A stretch of DNA of 64,000 nucleotides from positions 39,035 through 103,034 of the forward strand of contig JAGBXP010000036.1 in the NCBI GenBank assembly GCA_017629215.1, in the 5' to 3' direction. The notes beneath the pieces are model-generated. The model saw nothing but the letters and a program-made list of their open reading frames with translations. It had not been told where the DNA came from and made no database searches. A program made the translations under genes and the position numbers. Source of the stretch: a bacterium. GTDB lineage: Bacteria > Cyanobacteriota > Vampirovibrionia > Gastranaerophilales > Gastranaerophilaceae. Of the stretch, positions 6,768 through 16,993 are shown one piece after another. Position 1 is the stretch's first letter; each line of letters starts with the position of its first letter.

Positions 6768-8066
6768 ATGAAATTTTTAGATAAAGCAAAAATTAGAGTA
6801 GTATCAGGCCATGGTGGAAATGGTATGGTTGCATGGCGTCGTGAAAAATACGTTGACAAAGGTGGTCCAGCAGGTGGTGATGGTGGACGTGGTGGTGATA
6901 TTTATTTTATTGCAGATGAAAACATGTCAACCTTATTAGATTTTAAAATCAAATCAGTGTATAAAGCACAATCTGGTGAAAATGGTGGTATCAAAGGTAT
7001 GCACGGAGCTTGTGCTAAAGACACTTATATAAGAGTACCTTTAGGAACAGTCGTAAGAGATACAAAAACAGGTAAAATTATTGCTGATATAACAGAGCCT
7101 GAACAACAAGTTTTGATTGCAAAAGGTGGACGTGGTGGACGTGGAAACGCTAGATTTGCGACAGCTCAAAAACGTGCACCTCAGTTCTGCGAACCAGGCG
7201 AGCCAGGTATTGAAAGAATTTTAGAATTAGAATTAAAACTTATTGCTGATGTTGGGTTATTGGGTATGCCAAATGCAGGTAAATCAACTTTTATAAGCTC
7301 TGTAAGCTCAGCTAAACCAAAAATTGCTGATTATCCATTCACAACACTTGTTCCAAACTTAGGTGTTGTTAAAAAAGATGACGGTGGTTCTTACGTTGTT
7401 GCTGATATCCCTGGACTTATTGAAGGAGCTTCAGATGGTATAGGCTTAGGTCATGAGTTTTTACGACACGTTGAAAGATGCCGTTTCTTAATTCACATTG
7501 TAGACTTAACAGCAGAAAATCCTATTAAGAATTTTCAAGTTATTAACGAAGAATTACGCAAACACTCAGAAGAGCTTGCAAATCTTTACCAAATAGTTGT
7601 ATTAAATAAAATAGACTCTGTATTAGAGGATGAGAGGGTAATATACAAAAATGAATTTAAAAATCTTGCAAAAGATGTATTTCTAATTTCTGCAGTAACA
7701 AAAGAAGGACTAAATGAGTTATTACACTTTGTTTCAGCCAAAGTGGATGAAATTCCAAAACCAGAATTTGATTTAATTGTAGAAGAAGACTTAGACGCAT
7801 ATAACAATGACGATAGTGAGTTTGAAGTTACTAAAATAGCTAAAGATGCTTATGTAATTTCTGGTGGGAAAGTAAATCGTCTTGCCAAAGTTACGGATTT
7901 AAGAAATACAGAACAAGTTGTTCGTTTTCAGAATATCCTTAAATCAATGGGTGTATTTGAAGTTCTACATAGTTATGGACTTAAAAATGGCGATACAGTA
8001 ATTTGTGGTCATTTAGAGCTTGGCTATTATGACGATGAAATCTGGGGCGAAGGCTCAAAAGTTTAG
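6768..8066 (+). CDS. obgE: Obg-family GTPase
   Basis: The 432-aa protein starts MKFLDKAKIRVVSGHGGNG, the canonical Obg N-terminus; a longer reading from 6741 would add nine residues not typical of the family and bypass the AAAGG at 6754-6758. Domains in order are the glycine-rich Obg fold (about 1-158), the G domain with GMPNAGKST, DIPGL and LNKID, and a C-terminal OCT domain (GVFEVLHSYGLKNGDTV). ObgE binds the 50S subunit and links ribosome assembly to (p)ppGpp and growth. It leads a run with tadA whose start lies within 10 bp of the obgE stop. Confidence 0.97.
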   Translation: MKFLDKAKIRVVSGHGGNGMVAWRREKYVDKGGPAGGDGGRGGDIYFIADENMSTLLDFKIKSVYKAQSGENGGIKGMHGACAKDTYIRVPLGTVVRDTKTGKIIADITEPEQQVLIAKGGRGGRGNARFATAQKRAPQFCEPGEPGIERILELELKLIADVGLLGMPNAGKSTFISSVSSAKPKIADYPFTTLVPNLGVVKKDDGGSYVVADIPGLIEGASDGIGLGHEFLRHVERCRFLIHIVDLTAENPIKNFQVINEELRKHSEELANLYQIVVLNKIDSVLEDERVIYKNEFKNLAKDVFLISAVTKEGLNELLHFVSAKVDEIPKPEFDLIVEEDLDAYNNDDSEFEVTKIAKDAYVISGGKVNRLAKVTDLRNTEQVVRFQNILKSMGVFEVLHSYGLKNGDTVICGHLELGYYDDEIWGEGSKV

Positions 8067-8072
8067 GTATTA

Positions 8073-8492
8073 TTGCTTATGCAAAACGCAATTACAGAAG
8101 CTAAAAAATGTATTAAAGACGTTCCTATTGGTTGCGTTATAAAAAAAAATGGACAAATTATAGCTTCTACTCATAATCGCAGAGAAATTGATGATGATAT
8201 TACAGCTCACGCTGAAATCTTAGCGATAAAAGAAGCTCAAAAAGCCTTAGGAACTTCCAGGCTCAAGGGGTGTGAATTATATGTAACATTAGAACCTTGT
8301 CCAATGTGCGCTTGGGCAATTTCAATGAGTGGAATTTCTACTGTATATTTTGGAAGCTATAATCAACAATATGGCGCACTTGGAAGCCAAATACAATTAC
8401 CATTAAATCCAAATCTCAAAATCTATGGTGGAATAATGGAAGAAGAATGTAATAAAATATTAGAAGAATTTTTTGAAAGAATACGAAAATAA
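8073..8492 (+). CDS. tadA: tRNA-specific adenosine deaminase
   Basis: The protein (about 137-139 aa) has the zinc cytidine-deaminase motifs HAEI (His and catalytic Glu) and PCPMC (two Cys), plus VPIGCVI at the N-terminus and a helical C-terminus. TadA converts A34 to I34 in tRNA-Arg(ACG). The obgE stop lies in the same frame, so the start must be the TTG at 8073 (AGG 5 nt upstream) or the ATG at 8079; the latter gives a slightly short N-terminal helix. It appears translationally coupled to obgE. Confidence 0.92.
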   Translation: MLMQNAITEAKKCIKDVPIGCVIKKNGQIIASTHNRREIDDDITAHAEILAIKEAQKALGTSRLKGCELYVTLEPCPMCAWAISMSGISTVYFGSYNQQYGALGSQIQLPLNPNLKIYGGIMEEECNKILEEFFERIRK

Positions 8493-8537
8493 AAATTTCC
8501 TTCCTTTATAGTGGAAGAGTCATGATGGGAGCTAATT

Positions 8538-9308
8538 TTGATTACAAAAACAGAACTAGATAAACTTGTTGAAAAATACGAAACAGTCGACTTTATCAAA
8601 AATGATCCGATACAATTCCCTCATCGCTATCTAAACAAAAATAAAGAAGAAATAGAATTAGCAGGGTTTATAGCTTCGCTTTTTGCTTATGGAAATAGAA
8701 AACTTTTTATCAAAAAGCTAGACAATATTTTTAAAAAAACTAACAATGACTTACTTGGATTTATCAAAAATGGAGATTTTTCTAATCTAAAAGGTATTGA
8801 ATATAGATTTTCAAAAGATAATGATATTATTCCAATCTTTGAAATATTATCTAAGCTATATAATGAAACAAGAGGTCTAGAAGAACTCTTTGAGTATAGT
8901 TGGTCAATACCTCACCCTAATCCTCTCCTTTATGAAAGAAAACAAGTTTTTCTCCAAACTGTTGTTAATTATTTTTATTCAAATGCACCTAAAACTGTTA
9001 CTCAAGGTTTTTACCACATGTTGCCAAACCCTCAAAATGAAGGTGCAATGAAAAGAATGAATATGTTTTTAAGATGGATGGTAAGAAAAGGTCCTGTAGA
9101 TTTAGGTATTTGGGATTTTATGCAACCAAAAGATTTATTAATACCTCTTGATGTTCATGTCGCACGAATTTCAAGAGAAATGGGATTATTAACAAGAAAG
9201 AGTAATGATTTTAAATCGGTATCAGAACTTACTAATAATTTAAAAAATTTTTCTTTTGATGATCCTATAAAGTATGATTTTGCATTGTTTGGTTTTGGTG
9301 TACAATAA
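8538..9308 (+). CDS. TIGR02757-family (DUF2400) protein
   Basis: The 256-aa protein shows the conserved blocks of the TIGR02757/DUF2400 family: ELAGFIASLFAYGNRKLF near residue 40, KRMNMFLRWMVRKGPVDLG in the middle, PLDVHVARISREMGLL, and a C-terminal YDFALFGFGV. The VARISREMGLL and helix-rich layout recalls HhH-GPD-like folds, but the function is not known. The start is TTG, chosen because GGGAG sits 6 nt upstream and the nearby ATGs are out of frame. It seems to be in the obgE-tadA run. Confidence 0.8.
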   Translation: MITKTELDKLVEKYETVDFIKNDPIQFPHRYLNKNKEEIELAGFIASLFAYGNRKLFIKKLDNIFKKTNNDLLGFIKNGDFSNLKGIEYRFSKDNDIIPIFEILSKLYNETRGLEELFEYSWSIPHPNPLLYERKQVFLQTVVNYFYSNAPKTVTQGFYHMLPNPQNEGAMKRMNMFLRWMVRKGPVDLGIWDFMQPKDLLIPLDVHVARISREMGLLTRKSNDFKSVSELTNNLKNFSFDDPIKYDFALFGFGVQ

Positions 9309-9340
9309 AAATGTTAATTAAAATAGGATATTGACCATTA

Positions 9341-10183
9341 ATGATTCAAAAATTACTATATTTAGGTCCATCAGGCTCATATTCGGAATTGGCGAAAGAA
9401 AAATTTGCTAAATATGTATCTTCAGATTGTGAATATATTAAAAAGAATTCCTTATTTGCAATCATGGAAACATTACTTTGTATTAATGATTTTAATACTG
9501 GAGCTGTTGTTCCTATTGAAAATTCAATAGAAGGTGGGGTAAATGAGACTCAAGATGATTTATTAATATTAGCACGACAAGGCTATCGAATTTTTGCAGA
9601 AGCTAATTTAGATATAAAACATTCATTAATTTCCTATGGACAAAAATCTCAAATTAAAATAATTACATCTCATCCACAAGCTTTAGCTCAATGTAGAAAA
9701 TATATTTGCGAAAATTTGAATAATGATGTAGAGCTAAAACCTGTTTTATCTACATCATTAGCAATAAAATCTTTAAATTCTGATGATTTAACAAAAGCGG
9801 CTATTGGAAGTGAATATTGTGCAGAGTTATATAAAGTTCCAATTATAGAAAAAGAGATTTCTGAAGATATTAATAATAAAACTAGATTTATTTTGATTAG
9901 TAAAGGAAGTCCAGAAATGTCTTATAGAAATAAAGTGAGTATAATTTTTTCTACTGAAAATAAATCTGGAGCTTTAAATCAAGTTTTGAACATTCTTAGT
10001 AAATATGAATTAAATATGTCGCATATTAATTCTCGGCCATCAAAAAAAGAGCTTGGAGAATATCTTTTTTATATTGATTTTGCAGGACATATTTCAGAAT
10101 CAAATGTTGCTTGTGCGTTAGATGAAATTAGAAAAAATGTAGATCTATTTGAGATATTATCAGAAGGAGCTATTTGCATATAA
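9341..10183 (+). CDS. pheA: prephenate dehydratase
   Basis: The 280-aa protein is a monofunctional prephenate dehydratase: LGPSGSYSELA at the N-terminus, VPIENSIEGGVNETQD, a TSHPQALAQC block and NNKTRFILIS (the TRF catalytic motif), then an ACT domain from about residue 200 with KSGALNQVLNIL and NMSHINSRPSK for phenylalanine feedback. It converts prephenate to phenylpyruvate for phenylalanine synthesis, downstream of the chorismate made by the aroBKC block at 41-44 kb. No chorismate mutase domain is fused. Confidence 0.95.
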   Translation: MIQKLLYLGPSGSYSELAKEKFAKYVSSDCEYIKKNSLFAIMETLLCINDFNTGAVVPIENSIEGGVNETQDDLLILARQGYRIFAEANLDIKHSLISYGQKSQIKIITSHPQALAQCRKYICENLNNDVELKPVLSTSLAIKSLNSDDLTKAAIGSEYCAELYKVPIIEKEISEDINNKTRFILISKGSPEMSYRNKVSIIFSTENKSGALNQVLNILSKYELNMSHINSRPSKKELGEYLFYIDFAGHISESNVACALDEIRKNVDLFEILSEGAICI

Positions 10184-10208
10184 AAATTAATAAACAGGGA
10201 CAGATTTT

Positions 10209-11219
10209 ATGAAAATATATAATTGTATAAAAAAAAATAAAAACAAATTTTCATTATTTACTACTCCAAGCCATGATGGGAAATTTTATATTTTACACAA
10301 ATTTTATCAATGGTATAAATTAGATGTATCAGAAATTGATGCTATAGAACCAGAAAAAGCTTTAATACAAGCCGAGTTAGATGCTGCCAAAATATATGGC
10401 ACAAAGTATACAAAATTTTTAACTAATGGTTCATCGAGTGGCGTTATTTCAGCTATATTAGCATCTAATCCAAAAAAAATCCTTATATGGGACAAGGCGC
10501 ATTCTTGTCATAAAAACGGAGCTAAATTGACCAACGCAACAATAATAGAATATTCTTTACCTTATGATAATGATTTAGGAGTCTATCGTTCTATAACTTT
10601 AGATATGGTTAATTCATTATTAGAAGAGCATCAGCCTGACACATTAATTATAACATCTCCTACTTACGAAGGCTTTGTTGCAGATATTATTGGGATTAAA
10701 AATTTATGTGCTAAGCATAATACCATATTAATTGTAGATGAAGCTCACGGAGCGTTGTATCCATTTAGTGATAGACTACCTCTGTCTGCAGTGAAATATG
10801 CCGATTTTACTATTCAATCATTACATAAAACAGCTGGAGGAATTAACCCAACTGCTCTTCTACATTCAAATAATATAGATCCAACAGAAGCTTTAAAAAT
10901 GATTAGCACAACATCTCCTTCTTACCCAATGTTAGCAAGCATTGAAGCAAATATTAGATTTTTAAATTCGGCTAGAGGTCGAAAGTATATTAATAATTTA
11001 ATCAATAATATTGAGGAGCTAAACCTTCCAAAATTAAACGATGATATTACAAAAATACTTGTAAAAGGTGGAAATAAACTTTCTGAATTAATATTTGACA
11101 AATATAACATTGAAGATGAACGTGCAAATGAACAAACATTAATGTTTCTTTGTGGAATTGGAACAGATAAAAAGAAATTAGATAAATTAAAACATGCATT
11201 AAAGAATATCGGTTTTTAG
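10209..11219 (+). CDS. short Orn/Lys/Arg decarboxylase-type PLP protein
   Basis: The 336-aa protein has the fold-type I PLP core of basic amino-acid decarboxylases: [36 protein letters not shown] (177-183) and SLHKTAGG with PLP lysine K207. Homologues of the cyanobacterial/Bacillus SpeA-Cad type are about 460-490 aa; this one stops after the small domain and lacks most of the usual C-terminal region. Whether it still decarboxylates is uncertain. It follows pheA by 25 bp. The last 21 bp overlap the convergent rnhA gene. Confidence 0.75.
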   Translation: MKIYNCIKKNKNKFSLFTTPSHDGKFYILHKFYQWYKLDVSEIDAIEPEKALIQAELDAAKIYGTKYTKFLTNGSSSGVISAILASNPKKILIWDKAHSCHKNGAKLTNATIIEYSLPYDNDLGVYRSITLDMVNSLLEEHQPDTLIITSPTYEGFVADIIGIKNLCAKHNTILIVDEAHGALYPFSDRLPLSAVKYADFTIQSLHKTAGGINPTALLHSNNIDPTEALKMISTTSPSYPMLASIEANIRFLNSARGRKYINNLINNIEELNLPKLNDDITKILVKGGNKLSELIFDKYNIEDERANEQTLMFLCGIGTDKKKLDKLKHALKNIGF

Positions 11220-11678
11220 TGAATTCTTTTTTGAGGCAGATACAGCTAAAGAATCACATCTTTCATTGTATTCATGTCCTGCGTGTCCTTTAACCCAAAT
11301 AAATTCAACATCATGATTATCCTTTGCTTTTAATAGTCTCTTCCATAGCTCAACATTTTTAACAGGAGATTTATTTGCTGTTTTCCAGCCTTTTGCAATC
11401 CAACCATCAATCCATCTGTTATTAAAAGCATCTACTACATATTTGCTGTCCGAATAAACAGTTACGTCGCAAGGTTTTTTTAAAGCTTCTAGACCAACTA
11501 TAACAGCGAGTAATTCCATTTGATTATTTGTTGTTGTTTGATAACCTTCTGAAAATTCTTTTTCGTGTTTAATATTGTTAGAATCTACATGAACAAGAAT
11601 AGCTCCATAACCTCCAGGTCCTGGATTACCACTACAAGCTCCATCCGTATATAAAGTTACTTTTGTTTTTTCATTCAT
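11199..11678 (-). CDS. rnhA: ribonuclease HI
   Basis: The 159-aa protein has RNase HI catalytic residues in order: [17 protein letters not shown] (Asp), [10 protein letters not shown] (Glu), VYSDSKYVV (Asp), and [11 protein letters not shown] (His and last Asp). The start MNEKTKV at 11678 is preferred over an extension at 11720 with an atypical hydrophobic stretch; an extended -10 (TG-T-TATTAT) lies 6 bp before this ATG and no Shine-Dalgarno is present, suggesting a leaderless mRNA. It degrades RNA in RNA-DNA hybrids. Convergent overlap with the decarboxylase gene. Confidence 0.95.
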   Translation of the reverse strand: MNEKTKVTLYTDGACSGNPGPGGYGAILVHVDSNNIKHEKEFSEGYQTTTNNQMELLAVIVGLEALKKPCDVTVYSDSKYVVDAFNNRWIDGWIAKGWKTANKSPVKNVELWKRLLKAKDNHDVEFIWVKGHAGHEYNERCDSLAVSASKKNSLKTDIL

Positions 11679-11750
11679 AAAAATATAATAACATAAAAAC
11701 AAAGGATGCCATTGAGACATCCCTTGCTTAATTCAAACATAGAATTTTAT

Positions 11751-13430
11751 TTATACTGTAGCTAATTTAGCTTCTGATTCAAGAGCTAAAGTAACTGTTG
11801 TAATATCACAAACTGATGATGGACCAAAGTACTGAATAGCACCTGGGAATAGGTATCTATCATTCATAGCCCAATCTTCTCTATTAGCTTCTAACTTTTT
11901 GAATACAGGACCATCAAGTTCAACCAAAGCCTTCTTGATTACTGGCTTCATTTCACCATGGCGTCTTTCCATATTCATCATCATTGTAAGAGGAACACCA
12001 CCAGCAATCCATTGAGAAGCAGGAGCTGTTAAGTTTCTTACTGATGATAAGTAACCAGTTAGACCAAAGTTAATCAATGCAAATGCATTGAAGCCTAATG
12101 AGTAACAGTAATCAGCATCGAAGTTAGAAGGGAATGCGCAACGTCCTTCGTAACCGAAGAAGTGTGATTGAGTAGAGAATTTACCACTGAATTTTCCTTC
12201 TTTCTTCATAGAAGCTAATTTTTCTTCAATCATAGAGATTAAAAGTTTTTCAGTTTCGATTTTAGAAACTTGAACGTTACCGTGCGGATCTCTATCCATT
12301 AATAATTGAGATTTAATTAATGCTGGTAAAGATTTGAATACTGAAGAGTTTTCGCTAGATAATGTATTTTCAATAATAGCGATTTTTTCAGCATCAGAAC
12401 CATTAGAATAAGAAGAGTCTTTTTCTAATGATGGCATGATATCATTCAAGTTAGCAATCATTGATTTTAATTCTGGAACAAATTCAATTAAACCTTCAGG
12501 AATAACTGCAATACCAAAGTTTCTACCAGCTTCAGAACGTCTTACAATGATATCTGTCATATAGTCAATGATTGAAGCTAAAGACATTTTCTTTTGTTCA
12601 ACTTCTTCAGAAATTAAAGTAATATTTGGTTGAGTTTGAAGAGCTGCTTCAAGAGCTACGTGAGAAGCACTTCTACCCATGATTTTTACAAAGTGCCAAT
12701 ATTTCTTAGCTGAATTTGCATCTCTTAAAATATTACCAATTAATTCACCATAAGTTTTTGTAGCTGTATCAAAACCAAATGAGATTTCGATTTGTTCGTT
12801 TTTCAAGTCTCCGTCAATTGTTTTTGGACATCCAATAACTTGAATTCCTGCGTTATTAGCAACAAACCATTCAGCTAAAAGAGCTGCGTTAGTGTTAGAG
12901 TCATCACCACCAATGATTACAACTGCTGATAAATTAAGTTTTTTACATACTTCTAAAGAAGATTTGAATTGTTCTTCTGTTTCAAGTTTTGTTCTGCCAG
13001 AACCAATTATATCGAAACCACCCGTATTTCTATATTCATCAATAAATGAATCAGTAAATTCAACATATTTACCTTCAATAATACCGCTTGGACCACCTAA
13101 GAAACCATAAAGCTTATTAGCTGAATTAGCTTGTTTTAAAGCATCATATAAACCAGCAATAACATTGTGTCCACCAGGAGCTTGACCACCTGAAAGAATA
13201 ACACCTACGTTTCTGATTTCTGAAACAGATGATTCAGATGATGTTTCAAATGTTACAGTTGGTTTTCCATAAGTATTTTTAAATAAAGCTTTGATTTCTT
13301 CTTGGTTAGCAACAGATTCAGTTGCTGAGCCTTCTTTTGAAACCAAATGATTAATACCATTTGCCAATGAAGAAGGCAATTTAGGTTGGTATTTTAATCT
13401 TTCGATTTGTAATGGTGATAAATTTTTCAT
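11751..13430 (-). CDS. pfp: diphosphate-dependent phosphofructokinase, long form
   Basis: The 559-aa protein matches the long PPi-PFK group (plant beta-subunit-like). It carries [34 protein letters not shown] and [11 protein letters not shown]. The GGDD (Asp instead of the Gly of ATP-PFK GGDG) and the lysine of PKTIDGD are the known determinants of PPi use. It phosphorylates fructose 6-phosphate reversibly with PPi, which saves ATP in fermentative glycolysis. An AGGAAG-type SD precedes the ATG. Monocistronic by spacing. Confidence 0.95.
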   Translation of the reverse strand: MKNLSPLQIERLKYQPKLPSSLANGINHLVSKEGSATESVANQEEIKALFKNTYGKPTVTFETSSESSVSEIRNVGVILSGGQAPGGHNVIAGLYDALKQANSANKLYGFLGGPSGIIEGKYVEFTDSFIDEYRNTGGFDIIGSGRTKLETEEQFKSSLEVCKKLNLSAVVIIGGDDSNTNAALLAEWFVANNAGIQVIGCPKTIDGDLKNEQIEISFGFDTATKTYGELIGNILRDANSAKKYWHFVKIMGRSASHVALEAALQTQPNITLISEEVEQKKMSLASIIDYMTDIIVRRSEAGRNFGIAVIPEGLIEFVPELKSMIANLNDIMPSLEKDSSYSNGSDAEKIAIIENTLSSENSSVFKSLPALIKSQLLMDRDPHGNVQVSKIETEKLLISMIEEKLASMKKEGKFSGKFSTQSHFFGYEGRCAFPSNFDADYCYSLGFNAFALINFGLTGYLSSVRNLTAPASQWIAGGVPLTMMMNMERRHGEMKPVIKKALVELDGPVFKKLEANREDWAMNDRYLFPGAIQYFGPSSVCDITTVTLALESEAKLATV

Positions 13431-13570
13431 ATCTACACTTCCTTTCTTCTTGATGGTTAAATTATAACCTAAAAAAAGAATTAAGGAAAAAGTTTTAAAT
13501 ATTTATAGAATAATAATTAAAAAAGAACAAATATCATCAAAACAACTTAACATTTGTAATGATTGTTTGG

Positions 13571-14434
13571 TTAATAAATATTTTTGCTATTATTCATTTT
13601 TTCAGTAGCAATTAGTATAATTTGTCGAATTCTTTCAGGAGTTAAACTAAATATTTCTGCTATTTCATCTAAATTTTTATTTAACTTTGTAAATGTATTA
13701 ATAATAAGTTGATCTCTTTCTATTAAATTTGAGTTTTTAATTCGAAAATCTAAGAAATTACTATCTTCAAATTCTTTAATTAAAACATCCGTTTCAGAAG
13801 TTTTATATAAATCTTCTGGTAACTTTTTGAGCACCATATATTTTTTATCAAAATCCATTTCTCTAATTTTTTCAAATAAATTCCTACGATTATTATTAAT
13901 ATTATTTTCCCTTTTATCTGCTAATTCAGCAAAATTTAATCTAATATCTTGTAAAAAATCTTGATACGGTATAGCATAGCTTTTTTTATAATTTTCTTTT
14001 GCAATCTGTTCTAAGTATTTATCAACAGCAACAAAAGCTTCGTTTTTATCGTTTAAAGTTGTAGCAGAAAAATAATTTCTTAATGTTTTTAATTCTTCTA
14101 ATTCTGGATTTTTTATACCATATCTCTCTAGACGATGCCTTGCCTGTCCATAATTAATACCTAATTCTTCCGCTATCTGCGCAACAGATAGCTTGCGATT
14201 TGCAAGCTCTTGTAATTCTTTTTTTTCAAGTTCTATTTCTTTAGCATTTTTACTGATTACTTTAGGAGTATATAATCCTGTTTTTTTTAACATATTAGTT
14301 AGTTGTCCACTAGAAATTTTTAAATCTCTTGCTATTTGATTTCTTGATTTTCCAGTATTTAAAAGAGCTTTGAGTTCATCAACTGAAATGTGTTTTTGAA
14401 CAGTATATACTATCTGAAGATTAATTTTTGTCAT
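13571..14434 (-). CDS. multi-HTH DNA-binding protein with sigma region 4-like end
   Basis: The 287-aa protein is not a recognised family. Three helix-turn-helix-like units are visible: residues about 17-52 (GKSRNQIARDLKISSGQL), 73-106 (LSVAQIAEELGINYGQARH), and 255-280 (LDEIAEIFSLTPERIRQI). The last closely follows the sigma-70 region 4.2 pattern (EIA-x-x-x-x-L/S-T-x-E-R-I-R-Q-I). No region 2 core-binding helix is seen. The middle (120-250) is charged and helical. AAGGA precedes the ATG. It is divergent from a PHP gene, with a 256-bp AT-rich region carrying promoters for both sides. Confidence 0.55.
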   Translation of the reverse strand: MTKINLQIVYTVQKHISVDELKALLNTGKSRNQIARDLKISSGQLTNMLKKTGLYTPKVISKNAKEIELEKKELQELANRKLSVAQIAEELGINYGQARHRLERYGIKNPELEELKTLRNYFSATTLNDKNEAFVAVDKYLEQIAKENYKKSYAIPYQDFLQDIRLNFAELADKRENNINNNRRNLFEKIREMDFDKKYMVLKKLPEDLYKTSETDVLIKEFEDSNFLDFRIKNSNLIERDQLIINTFTKLNKNLDEIAEIFSLTPERIRQIILIATEKMNNSKNIY

Positions 14435-14475
14435 AAAAAGTCCTTAATTTTAATTTCTATTATTTATTAGAAATC

Positions 14476-14592
14476 TTAACAAGATAAAATTTGCTAGTAT
14501 AATCATTTTTTTTACAAATATTAACAAATTCAATTTATTTTATTTACATAATGAAATAAAAAGTTGACTTTTTTATTATAAAAATTCATAAT
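14476..14592 (+). promoter_or_regulatory. tandem promoters before PHP gene
   Basis: TTGACT (14564-14569), 17 bp, CATAAT (14587-14592) is a strong housekeeping promoter giving a leader of about 92 nt. Upstream, TTAACA (14476-14481), 16 bp, TATAAT (14498-14503) is a second candidate. The rest of 14435-14690 is A/T runs with no ORF. Confidence 0.55.
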
Positions 14593-14690
14593 TATCTTGA
14601 TGTGTGTACTTAAAAATTTTAAATATTAATGTGGCAAATAAAAATTGTTTATTTTTATAGTAATAAGTTAATCTAGAGAGTTAAAGCAAA

Positions 14691-16073
14691 ATGAAAATTT
14701 CTACAATTAATTATAGCAATAGTGTAATGCATAAACAACAAAAAAGAAGCCAAGAAATAAATAAAAACTCTACTGAAGCTTACGCTATTACATTGGGAAC
14801 AATCGCTATTACTGGTATTGCTATTGGAAGCTTTATTTATTCACAAAATAAAAATGAATTTAGAAAAAAACTTGCAAATGATTTATCTAAAGAATTAAAC
14901 GAAAAAATTTCTCCTAAACAGCTCAAGTCTGTGATATCCAATAAAGAATTATTAAAAATATTATCTAATTTAAAAGAAAAAAACTATATTGCCTCAACTG
15001 AAAACATAAAAAATGGAACTTTTTTAGCAGATTTACATTCGCATTCACATTATTCTGATGGAACTATAAAAATAATAGATTTATTAGAACAAGCTGCAAA
15101 ATATGGCAATAAATTAAATAAAATTAATGGTAAAAAATTTACAATTGCACTTTCTGACCATGATGGTATAGAAGGGGTAAAAGAAGCACTGAAAATTATA
15201 GCCAAAAATCCTAAAAGATATAAAAACATAAATTTTGTACCTGCTTCCGAATTGAGCTTTATTATGCCTACTGCTAAAAATAGCGAAAGAGCTAAAAGAT
15301 TTAACTCTAGCGTTGAAATGCCTGAATTATTAATTTATGGTATAAATCCTTTCTCAAAAGAAACAATTAATTTTTATGACAACCTTTATTCAAAAAGAAA
15401 AGAACAAATTTTTAAATCAATTGAAGATGCTAAAAAAATATTACCAGAAGTAAACTTTGATATTGCTGAATATATTAAATTTTTTAATCCTGAAGAAAAA
15501 TATTGCTTCTTAAATCAGCATTGGAAAATTTGGAATTATTTACATACAAAAACCCTAATTACTAATGTAGCAAAAGAACATAATATGAATATTGAAGTTT
15601 TGTATAATGAAATTTGCTCTACTCTTAAAAAAAATATTAACCCATATACAGTGAATGAATATTTTAAAAATCATAATATTTCAACTAATATTGAAAAATT
15701 AAACCCAGATTTATCAACATATTTACAAAACAATATTTTCCCTAAAAAAATAAATGAAACAGAAGCTAAATCTTTATATGAGCCTTCTTTTGCAGACCTT
15801 GTCGATTTTGCAAAAAAAGAAAATGCTATTTTAGGCTTTGCCCATCCAGGATTTACAATGCAAAATTTTGAAAGATTTAAAATGCATACTCAAATGGAAG
15901 CTTTTATCAAAGCCTCTGATGGTAGACTTAAATTAATCGAGAAATATCACCAAGCATACCCTATTGGCAGCGCAATTGATAGTTATGAATTAGAACAGTA
16001 TAATACTATTATTGATAAATTAAATCTAATTCAAATGGGTGGTAGAGATAATCACAAGCCTAATTTATTCTAA
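14691..16073 (+). CDS. PHP-domain phosphoesterase, membrane-anchored
   Basis: The 460-aa protein has one membrane segment (about residues 30-50) followed by a PHP domain with metal ligands DLHSHSHYSDGT (H-x-H), ALSDHDGIEG, SELS, a late AHPGFT and GGRDNHK. PHP domains are metal-dependent phosphoesterases of the trpH/PolC type. About 200 residues inserted between the early and late metal motifs are unusual. It is a paralogue of the protein at 33471-34736, with the same motif order. Substrate unknown. The stop is 1 bp from the convergent zupT stop. Confidence 0.75.
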   Translation: MKISTINYSNSVMHKQQKRSQEINKNSTEAYAITLGTIAITGIAIGSFIYSQNKNEFRKKLANDLSKELNEKISPKQLKSVISNKELLKILSNLKEKNYIASTENIKNGTFLADLHSHSHYSDGTIKIIDLLEQAAKYGNKLNKINGKKFTIALSDHDGIEGVKEALKIIAKNPKRYKNINFVPASELSFIMPTAKNSERAKRFNSSVEMPELLIYGINPFSKETINFYDNLYSKRKEQIFKSIEDAKKILPEVNFDIAEYIKFFNPEEKYCFLNQHWKIWNYLHTKTLITNVAKEHNMNIEVLYNEICSTLKKNINPYTVNEYFKNHNISTNIEKLNPDLSTYLQNNIFPKKINETEAKSLYEPSFADLVDFAKKENAILGFAHPGFTMQNFERFKMHTQMEAFIKASDGRLKLIEKYHQAYPIGSAIDSYELEQYNTIIDKLNLIQMGGRDNHKPNLF

Positions 16074-16074
16074 A

Positions 16075-16872
16075 TTAATGTGCGTGTAAAAGAAGTAAAC
16101 TTGCCCAAATAAGAATAATTCCAGCCATTATACCTGATATCGCATAATGCCAATCTCCATATTCATGTGATAACGGTAAAAGCGTATCAAATGCAATATA
16201 AATCATAATACCAACTACAGCGGCTAAAAAAATTCCTATAAACATTTGTGGCAAGAATAAGCTTAATAACCCAATGCCAATTAGTGCACCAATAGGCTCT
16301 GTCATCCCAGTCCAAAATGAATACCAAATTGCTTTTCTTTTTTTTCCAGTTGCATGATAAATAGGAAGGGCAACTGCAATACCTTCTGGAATATTATGCA
16401 AAGCAATTGCAACTGCAACTGTAATACCAATAGTTAAATCTTGTGAAGATACAAGAAATGTCCCAAGTCCTTCTGGAAAATTATGAATAGCCATAGCGAT
16501 TGCAGTCAAAATACCAGCTCGTTTAATACGATGCGTTTGCTTACATTGCGCATCACAACCTTCTCCAAGATCCTCTTCTACGTGGTCAGGTAAAAATGTG
16601 TCAATGAGCTTTGATACTAAAACTCCAAGAATAAAACCAACAAATACTACCCAATGATAATTGTTAGGGAAATAATTTATTAATAAGTCCTCTGCAGAAT
16701 GTAAGATTTCTGTAAGAGAAACAAAAATCATTACTCCTGCAGAAAAACCTAAGCCAAGCGAAAGAACTTTCATATTGTTTTTGTTAACAAAAAAAGTTAT
16801 AAAACCACCTATTGTAGTCGCTAGTCCAGCTAATAGTGTTATTAATAGTGGTAATTGCCATTCTTTAATCAT
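16075..16872 (-). CDS. zupT: ZIP-family metal transporter
   Basis: The 265-aa protein has about eight membrane helices and the ZIP signature helices IAMAIHNFPEGLGTF (TM4) and ALHNIPEGIAVALP (TM5), whose His, Asn and Glu form the metal path. The cytoplasmic loop carries HVEEDLGEGCDAQCKQTH, with two Cys and His that may bind metal. It imports zinc and probably other divalent cations. AGAGGT precedes the ATG and an extended -10 (TGCTATAAT) lies about 25 bp further up on the minus strand. Confidence 0.9.
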   Translation of the reverse strand: MIKEWQLPLLITLLAGLATTIGGFITFFVNKNNMKVLSLGLGFSAGVMIFVSLTEILHSAEDLLINYFPNNYHWVVFVGFILGVLVSKLIDTFLPDHVEEDLGEGCDAQCKQTHRIKRAGILTAIAMAIHNFPEGLGTFLVSSQDLTIGITVAVAIALHNIPEGIAVALPIYHATGKKRKAIWYSFWTGMTEPIGALIGIGLLSLFLPQMFIGIFLAAVVGIMIYIAFDTLLPLSHEYGDWHYAISGIMAGIILIWASLLLLHAH

Positions 16873-16993
16873 ATTTATACCTCTATTGAACGATTATAGC
16901 ATGAAAATTTTTTATATATTGTTGCACATTTTTTTTTATATGATATTCTTATAATTGTTTGCGCTAGAGAATATAAAAAACGGAGGTGTGTGT

